Translations under genes and position numbers: made by a program
Notes under the pieces: model-generated
What the model was told of the DNA's origin: nothing
Database searches by the model: none
What the model saw: the letters and a program-made list of their open reading frames with translations, nothing else
Assembly (NCBI GenBank): GCA_009746045.1
Contig: RPFO01000392.1
Location: 1,598,464 to 1,662,463, forward strand
DNA length: 64,000 nucleotides
From: Mesostigma viride
Lineage: Eukaryota; Streptophyta; Mesostigmatophyceae; Mesostigmatales; Mesostigmataceae
Reading direction: 5' to 3'
Shown here: in pieces, positions 58,791-64,000 of the stretch
How positions within the stretch are numbered: position 1 is the first letter of the stretch
Layout: every line of letters begins with the position of its first letter

Positions 58791-59280
58791 AGCCAGAAAG
58801 AAAGCAAGGAAGAACGATAGCTGTGATGCGTGAGTGAGATGGCCAAGTCCGAGGGGACCACGCACTTTCTACGCGGACCGGCCTCGATTCCCGTGCGCTC
58901 CCATTGGACGAAAACGGATGGCGTCGCGCCGGCTGGAAACTTCTAGAAGATTCCCGCGGCCCGCCACGAGATCTTGTCAGCGGATCCGGAAAGAGATCCC
59001 GTGCGTCACCACCGGCCGCCAGCCGCCACTCGTAGACCGAGAAGGACGGAACGGACACGACACGCGCAGGCGGTTACGAGATCCCGTGCACGCCCATTGG
59101 ACAGGCCGGGACGCGGGGCAGAAAGACCGTTACGACCACCGCGCGCCGAGCGCCCATTGGTCCAGCCACCACACGCGAGACCCACGGGAAACGACAAAGG
59201 CACTCCCACGCGCAAGGAACACGCACACACGAGCTAGCTAACGAACGAACAGCCATAGCCAACACTCCTACACAACAGAC
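58791..59280. promoter_or_regulatory. Divergent promoter with a four-unit heat-shock element
   Basis: GAAACTTCTAGAAGATTC at 58936-58953 is a perfect GAAnnTTCnnGAAnnTTC array. CCATTGG (inverted CCAAT) occurs three times, near 58901, 59094 and 59154. Serves the minus gene at 57903-58790 and the plus gene at 59281. Confidence 0.7.
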
Positions 59281-59529
59281 ATGGACGCCTTCTCCGTTTT
59301 GTGCGAGGCCGCTCAGGCTCAGGCTCAGGCTCAGACTAAGGCTAAGGATCAGGCACTCCTTGCGATCCCGGAAATGCACTCTCTGAACCTCTCTGACGAC
59401 GAGAAGGAGGCCGCCACCGCGCTCGCCACGCTCAAAATCGTGCCCGAGGTCATCAAGGCGGTCCAGGCGGGCACGGGGGCTGCAAACAACAACAACAACA
59501 AGCAGACGCCCGCGCCCACGCCCGCGCCC

Positions 59530-59565
<36 letters not shown>

Positions 59566-60780
59566 GCAAACGCCAACGTCAACCTCAACGCGCAGAGGCC
59601 AAAACGACCCCTGGAGATGGCGCCCGCGCCTTTGCCCGCCCCGGCCCTTTCGCCAGCCCTTTCGCAGGCCCCTGCGCCCACGCCCATCCTCTCGCTGCCG
59701 GAGGGAGCCGTCACCATGGAGGTCGTGCACCCGGACGGGAGGAAGGAGCTCGTTTACCGCATCGTGCCCGCGGTGGTGGCGGCAAAGAGAGCGAAGACGG
59801 TCATCTCCGTCGCCGTGGGCGTGCCCTGCAACCCGCAGACCGTCGTGGGCGTGCCCAAGCTGCCCCAAGTCGTGCCCAGGCCCGCGGGGCCCCCGCTCCT
59901 GCCGCCCGTCAAGCTCTTCGCGCAGGGGATGCAGAACCTCGCCAGGATGCAAGTCGCCGCGACCGCCATGGCCGCCAGAAGCCCCGTCCTCGCACAGCCG
60001 CAGCCGCAGCCGCAGCAGCCGCAGCAGCCGAGGCAGATCCTCCCCAACCACGTGCTCATCAACAGGGACGTGCCCGTTCACGCGCCCAGGCAGCACTCCG
60101 CGCAGGTCAGGGCGCTGCTCACGAGGAACCCGGCAGCCAGGGTCTTCCCCACGCCGGCGGGCGAGCAGCACAAGGTCGACAGGCTCCTCCTGCTGCCCGG
60201 GGAGGACAGGAAGCCCGCGCGCGTGGAGAACATCGACCCGGAGCAGGAGGCCAAGCTCGTCTACCCCCTCGTGGTGGTCACGCCCGCCAAGTGCTGGGGG
60301 CAGATGCCCACCAAGGTGCCGCTCGACAAGGCCGAGGACAAGGAGCAGGAGGCCATCTGGAGGAACATCCGCAACGCCCAGATCGAGGAGGGGTGGAGGC
60401 AGCCGTGCGTGCTGGCGGGGACCTGCAAGGCGGTCAGGGCCGAGAGGGACGCGGTGGACGCCTGCCTGGCCAAGATCGCGCCCTCGTCTCCGGAGATGGC
60501 GGCTCGCATCGACCAGCGCGCGGCGTTGCGCACGCAGGCGCTGGCTCTGGCGACTCTGAACGAGCACGTCTTGAGGGACTTGCTTCCTCTGGTGCCCGAG
60601 GACCGCCGGCGGGACTACGCAACGATGGCGAGGGAGTTCAGCTTCTTCGCGAGGAGCACTGTGGTGCGGGCTTGCGCTTCCGCGGGTCGCTCTGGTGCTG
60701 CCGCTATTCAGAATAGGGTGGCTAACTTGCGGGACAAGGCCACGGCGCTGTTCTCGTACACGCCCGTGGGCGAGCTGTAG
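59281..60780 (+). CDS. Ala/Gln/Pro-rich protein, unknown
   Basis: 499-residue intronless ORF beginning at the ATG directly after a short leader. The N-terminus has Ala-Gln repeats, then a polyAsn run, alternating Pro-Ala/Pro-Thr and a (QT)n run, all low complexity. A more ordinary central part follows (EGAVTMEVVHPDGRKELVYR; AKTVISVAVGVPCNPQTVVG). The C-terminal half is helical and charged (EEAIWRNIRNAQIEEGW-like; AALRTQALALATLNEHVLRD; FFARSTVVRACASAGRSG). I see no known catalytic motif. The composition suggests a structural or scaffold protein. Very GC-rich third positions produce a long antisense open frame (59074-60897), which I regard as a shadow. Downstream is a run of GGACTT units and an AATAAAG/CTTTATT hairpin. 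Confidence 0.7.
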
Positions 60781-60785
60781 ATGGG

Positions 60786-60900
60786 GATACTTGGACTTGG
60801 GTATTGGACTTGGGACTTGGACTTGGACTTGGACTTGGGGAATTGATGGATGAGTAATAAAGAACTTTATTGATGAATGAATAATAAAGTGTTTCAATTG
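60786..60900. terminator. GGACTT repeats and AATAAA-bearing hairpins
   Basis: Tandem 6-12-mers built on GGACTT (60791-60837) are followed by AATAAAGAACTTTATT, a palindrome containing the polyadenylation word on both strands, and then a second AATAAAG. Position directly after the stop at 60780 fits a 3'-end signal usable from either strand. Confidence 0.6.
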
Positions 60901-60942
60901 ATAATTCCAACAATGAGTGGACCCACTAGCTACCTAGCAAAA

Positions 60943-61083
60943 AGGCCTCTCGCCGCCCGGGAATGGGGAAATTGAAGTTGTCTCTGGGGTATACAACCTC
61001 GGCATGTGTGAATAATAAAGATTCTCGCTGCCCGGGATTGGGGAATTCCAGAGGTTACGGAAGCTAGCGTACCCTGGTGGCAG
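60943..61083 (-). repeat. Cassette-like units A and B
   Basis: Unit A (60943-61020): flank CTCTCGCCGCCCGGGAATGG, centre with paired arms GTTGT/ACAAC, then CCTCGGCATGTGTGAATAAT. Unit B (61021-61083): same left flank, arms AGGTTACG/CGTACCCT (one mismatch), right flank lost. On the minus strand A reads EVVYPRDNFNFPIPGRRE and B ends LEFPNPGQRES. Both correspond to the core of the protein encoded at 61863-62906. Confidence 0.8.
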
Positions 61084-61118
61084 AATTTTTTTTTTTCACG
61101 TACCCACTATGACACCCG

Positions 61119-61475
61119 ATGGTTGACAGGACCGCAAAGATTATAATATTTTTCGTCGTGTGGTTTCTAATATTCGTGGGGGGGTCCATACCGGTATGGC
61201 TCAGATCTCGAAACCCCTATGACGCTGATAAGCAGTATCATCAGTGGCTCAAACAATCTCACGTCACCGATAAATTTCTGTATATCGCCATCGGACTCGT
61301 AGCAGTATCCGTACTCCCACCTATCCTTTTCGGGATACACAAACTGATCTCATGGGGGATACCGTCAATGAAGCCGTTCTCGGCCCCTGAACGTGTACCG
61401 ACTTATTGGAAAGAGCTGGTAGAAAAAGGGGAGGCGCAATTTGACACGCAATTCGGATATTATAAGTACACGTAA
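61119..61475 (+). CDS. Small two-span membrane protein
   Basis: 118 residues from the ATG at 61119. Two hydrophobic segments: residues about 8-28 (IIIFFVVWFLIFVGGSIPVW) and about 53-73 (FLYIAIGLVAVSVLPPILFG). A polar loop with LRSRNPYDADKQYHQWLKQS lies between them. The C-terminal tail of about 45 residues is soluble and ends with several Tyr. Small bitopic or polytopic proteins like this are frequent in large DNA viruses as virion membrane proteins, but I do not recognise this one. GC content is lower than in the neighbouring genes. Convergent with the gene at 61863; units C-F lie between. Confidence 0.7.
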   Translation: MVDRTAKIIIFFVVWFLIFVGGSIPVWLRSRNPYDADKQYHQWLKQSHVTDKFLYIAIGLVAVSVLPPILFGIHKLISWGIPSMKPFSAPERVPTYWKELVEKGEAQFDTQFGYYKYT

Positions 61476-61528
61476 GGACGCATGTGTTAATAATAAAGGA
61501 CTTTGTGAATGGATCAGTGAATATTAAA

Positions 61529-61870
61529 GCCCTCTCACTGCCTGGGATCGGGGAATTAGAAGTTTACACACAATGAGTAAACCTCGGCATGTGTGAATAA
61601 AAAAGTACTCTCGCTGCCCGGGACTAGGGAATTTGAAGTAACTTATCCCATAAGTCACCTCGGCATGTGTGAACAATCAAGTCCTCTCGATGCCCGGGAC
61701 CGGGAACGGGAAGTTGAAACCCCGCGTTTGAACCTCCTTGTGGCTCGAACAGAGGTTGAATACGCCATAGTGAACCTCGGAGTGTGTGAACAATAAAGGA
61801 CGCTGCTTGGCGCCAGGGAATTTCCAGAGACCACATAACGTGGTCACTTCGGTGTGAGAAAGCTACTCCG
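61529..61870 (-). repeat. Cassette-like units C, D, E and F
   Basis: C 61529-61607 (arms GTTTAC/GTAAAC; minus reading EVYSLCVNF, stop, FPDP). D 61608-61683 (arms ACTTAT/ATAAGT; EVTYGISYFKFPSPGQRE). E 61684-61801 (arms GTTGAAAC/GTTTGAAC, one mismatch; HKEVQTRGFNFPFPVPG). F 61802-61870 (arms GACCAC/GTGGTC; EVTTLCGLWKFPGAKQR). Most share CTCTCGCTGCCCGGGA on one side and CCTCGGCATGTGTGAA plus an AATAAA-like word on the other. F runs into the stop codon of the adjacent gene. Confidence 0.82.
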
Positions 61871-62906
61871 GTTTGATCCTCTTTGCCTGCTGCTCCTGTT
61901 TGATCAGAAGTCGGTTCTGTTGCATCAGAATCCTGTTCTTCTCTGCGAACTCTGGACCGCGGTACTTGCGAGCCTCCTCATAGTGCCCCATTCTCTCTAG
62001 CCCGGGTGCAAGTGCCTCCTCTATATCCACAGCAACCTTCTTCGGGTCCCCACCCTTTGATACCATGCCCTGGTGGCTCAGATGGAAGAATTCTGCCAAT
62101 GAGCTCATGGCGTCCGTAAATGTGTTTCTGGTCGCCTGACTCCTCTTCACCAGCTTTTGATTCTCGCGGTACTTGGCCGTGTGGTCTCCCGTGACGAGTT
62201 TGTTGCTCACGTCGTTCACGAATGCGTACACACGAGGAGGCACCTTCTCCTTCGAGCTGTTCTTGATTGCCAGCATGTCTGACTTTACAGCCTCTGCCGC
62301 CTTGATTCGAGGGGTCTCGGCCAGAGCGGAACGAGACAACGGGACGAATTCCTCGCCGGTTTTGTCACGATACCTATCATGGAGGTCCTGGATGAGACTA
62401 GGGTCTGCGTCGAGGTACCTCTCCAACAACACGGTGATGGCACGGCGACAAACGGCGGCCTTTTTGCCTGGAAGCAACTGAATGATGTTCAAGATCCCAG
62501 CTCGGTCTGTGACCGGAGTCTCTCGCTGCCCGGGACCGGGGAATTTGAAGTTTACACAAAGAGAGTAAACCTCTTTGTGGACTTTGCCAAGCCTTGCGAA
62601 CGTGTTATTGGCGTGGATACCGGAGTTCTTTGTGAAAGCCCCGTCATCAGTCATGAACAGCATAACCTTTATTACGTCGATGACCGATATTTGGCCGTCG
62701 ACGTTTACGCGGATCTTCCCCTCGAACGGGTCATCCTCGTCGTCACGGAAAGGACGAGAGGGGCAGAGGTACCTCTCCATGATCTTGTTTGTCTCCATGG
62801 CTCCGTATTTCTTGATCGGTTGTTTGCTTTTACATATCATTTGAGGGAGGTCTAAACGTCCGCCACCTTCGAAAACCACGTCACCGGTCCCCAAACGGCG
62901 TATCAT
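61863..62906 (-). CDS. Virus-type BRO/antirepressor-like protein (PGxGQRExPVTD family)
   Basis: 347 residues if started at the ATG at 62904-62906; a second candidate start is the ATG at METNKIMERYL (about 62800). Residues about 65-190 form the conserved domain: IRVNVDGQISVIDVIKVM, then HKEVYSLCVNFKFPGPGQRE, TPVTDRAGILNIIQLLPGKK, and RRAITVLLERYLDADPSL. I know this arrangement (a KFPGRGQRETPVTD core, then IIxLLPGK, then an RYLGGDxSL end) from proteins of phycodnaviruses of brown algae and from algal genomes with endogenous giant-virus DNA, where it resembles BRO-N or phage antirepressor domains. The C-terminal part is helical and basic (NKLVTGDHTAKYRENQKLVK; LMQQNRLLIKQEQQAKRIKPE). DNA binding or regulation is likely but unproven. 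The neighbouring units A-F are variants of its core. Confidence 0.78.
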   Translation of the reverse strand: MIRRLGTGDVVFEGGGRLDLPQMICKSKQPIKKYGAMETNKIMERYLCPSRPFRDDEDDPFEGKIRVNVDGQISVIDVIKVMLFMTDDGAFTKNSGIHANNTFARLGKVHKEVYSLCVNFKFPGPGQRETPVTDRAGILNIIQLLPGKKAAVCRRAITVLLERYLDADPSLIQDLHDRYRDKTGEEFVPLSRSALAETPRIKAAEAVKSDMLAIKNSSKEKVPPRVYAFVNDVSNKLVTGDHTAKYRENQKLVKRSQATRNTFTDAMSSLAEFFHLSHQGMVSKGGDPKKVAVDIEEALAPGLERMGHYEEARKYRGPEFAEKNRILMQQNRLLIKQEQQAKRIKPE

Positions 62907-63089
62907 ACGTGGACCGTCCTACGAATGCCACGTGGAGTGTCTGAGTATCTGGCCGTCCATTCACTTCCCCCTCTTCTAGAAGCCCGTACTAGAGTAATTC
63001 AGAGTTCAGGAGCGTTCGTTGCTTATTTGAAATTGTCACCCGCTCTCTGACGAAAGGGGTCCCCGTCCTCGCACGCCATTCTCGCAGCG
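62907..63089. promoter_or_regulatory. Divergent promoter with TTCTAGAA
   Basis: 183 bp between the minus gene starting at 62906 and the plus gene at 63090. TTCTAGAA at 62974-62981 is the core palindrome also present in the other two divergent promoters of the block; here only the two-unit TTCnnGAA form is kept. Confidence 0.55.
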
Positions 63090-63746
63090 ATGGAGATCGG
63101 CGAAGGAGAGCCCGCGTCCTACGAGTCCCTCCCCCCGGAACTCATCAAAAAGATCGTGGAAAAGTCTTGGCCGTTCGGCGATGGCATCAACAAGGCCACG
63201 CAGAAAGCGTACGAGGAGGTGAAACGAGAGAAGTTGGAAGAGGAATATCTCAAAAGGCGGTACGTGAACTTGGAGCTGGCCGTTTCCAAAGAGCTGGCGT
63301 TTCGTCAAGAGGCCGAGATCGACCGCATCGACCCTCTTCTTCAACAGAGGACGGACGAACAACTGCGAGGGGTGATGGCCGCCCTCACGCCCGAAAGGCT
63401 CCAAGAGTGCGAGGACGCCGTTTTCACGCCCCGGGGGGACAAAATCCACAAGATGTGGGCCCTTTGGGAGGAGTTGGAGGAAGGCATCGTGCACGTGATG
63501 GAGCTGAGGGTGTCTAACAGCATGAGGCGCAGAGTGGAGGAGCGGCTGTACGACGTCGCCGGGAGGAACTGGACTTTGCAAGAACGCGCGCACAGTTTCG
63601 TGTTCAAGACGTTCAACCAGCTAGAGCGTCAGGAAATAATGGCGGGAAGAAGTACGACCGGATTTCATTGGGAACGTTCCGGGTGGTGGTCGAGCGCTAC
63701 GACGCGACATGTGGACCAATATTCGAACACCACCGTGCTTCAATAG
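63090..63746 (+). CDS. Charged helical protein with F-box-like start, possible 3' frameshift
   Basis: 218 residues from the ATG at 63090. Residues 12-25 (SLPPELIKKIVEKSW) look like the beginning of an F-box-type helix (LPPELIxxI), but no further F-box pattern is clear. Next come charged helices (EEVKREKLEEEYLKRRY; VSKELAFRQEAEIDRIDPLL) and an acidic/Arg-rich part ending near RRRVEERLYDVAGRNWTL. From about 63640 the other forward frame looks more protein-like (KKYDRISLGTFRVVVERYD) and stays open to 63946, so a small indel may have altered the C-terminus. Family not recognised. Shares its promoter with the BRO-like gene. Confidence 0.6.
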   Translation: MEIGEGEPASYESLPPELIKKIVEKSWPFGDGINKATQKAYEEVKREKLEEEYLKRRYVNLELAVSKELAFRQEAEIDRIDPLLQQRTDEQLRGVMAALTPERLQECEDAVFTPRGDKIHKMWALWEELEEGIVHVMELRVSNSMRRRVEERLYDVAGRNWTLQERAHSFVFKTFNQLERQEIMAGRSTTGFHWERSGWWSSATTRHVDQYSNTTVLQ

Positions 63747-64000
63747 TTCTCCTCCTTGGTCCTAGAGAGGACGGGGGTTTTGAAACAGTCGCGAAAGGAT
63801 ACGATGCGCGCGGGCCTCTTGTGCCTGCGAATCTTGAGCGTACATGTACGGCGTCTGTCCGTGCAATTCATGCATTATTTACGATAATCAATGAAAAAAC
63901 CTTTTCGCATTCACAATGTGTGCACGCCCATGGGTTGTTGTTATAGCGTAGAAACTGCCACGAGCTACGATAAAGATATAGGGTCGACGGTGCGAATGAG
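63747..64000. other. 3' flank, possibly out-of-frame gene end
   Basis: Contains the alternative-frame continuation of the preceding gene to 63946 and an A/T-rich stretch at 63880-63910. The window ends without another recognisable start. Confidence 0.35.

Noticed and set aside
59074-60897. 607-codon open frame on the minus strand opposite the Gln/Ala-rich gene
   Set aside because: It is the antisense shadow of a very GC-rich coding sequence. Its composition is His/Leu/Arg-rich without domains, and the plus frame has a proper ATG start and leader.
60943-61870. CRISPR array
   Set aside because: Units are about 75 bp with homology to a gene throughout, spacing is irregular, and no cas genes are present; the setting is eukaryotic or viral. 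The variable parts are palindromic rather than unrelated spacers.

Overview
The window looks like nuclear DNA of a flagellate-lineage green alga (Chlorophyta; genus not determinable). It is GC-rich with AT islands. Its two recognisable host genes have many short exons in repeat-filled introns, and one of them encodes an axonemal dynein subunit. The rest is mobile DNA plus a compact block that looks like an endogenous large DNA virus fragment.

Layout. 1-18.6 kb is a retrotransposon graveyard: LINE ORF1 and ORF2 remnants with (TTTAA)n or (TTAA)n tails, a 170-bp tandem satellite, a long foldback, minisatellites, and two nearly identical ORF1-only LINE insertions, each flanked by a 10-12 bp target-site duplication and each sitting inside another LINE's ORF2. 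A piggyBac-like element lies in a (TTTAA)n tail and is itself split by a second DNA transposon with G-tract ends. A gene for a secreted Cys-rich protein (2463-4720, minus) lies among these. 19.1-31.6 kb (minus) is DNAI3/WDR63 (inner-arm dynein intermediate chain, IC140 type), for which 18 phase-consistent exons were mapped. 32.4-40.4 kb (plus) is MCMDC2, a meiotic MCM-like protein, head-to-head with DNAI3. 42.3-54.4 kb is a degraded Ty3/gypsy chromovirus with a 606-bp 5' LTR and a 3' LTR cut to 191 bp. It carries a separate viroplasmin/RNase H1-N ORF, a gag whose zinc knuckle is split by a 783-bp DNA transposon, protease, RT-RNase H, integrase and chromodomain, and an extra 3' coding remnant.

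54.4-64.0 kb is different in kind: seven intronless genes, closely packed, mostly as divergent pairs. One protein has the (F)PGxGQRExPVTD core that I associate with phycodnavirus and algal endogenous-virus BRO/antirepressor-like proteins. The others are Zn-ribbon, MYND-finger, membrane or lineage-specific proteins. All three divergent promoters carry the palindrome TTCTAGAA, the core of a heat-shock element.

The most unusual signal lies next to the virus-like gene at 61863-62906. Six ~75-bp intergenic units, all in that gene's orientation, are variant copies of its ~25-codon core. Their flanks are conserved and their centres are variable but remain self-complementary (stem sequences change in pairs). 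They could be silent cassettes, transcript-end hairpins or palindromic mobile elements.
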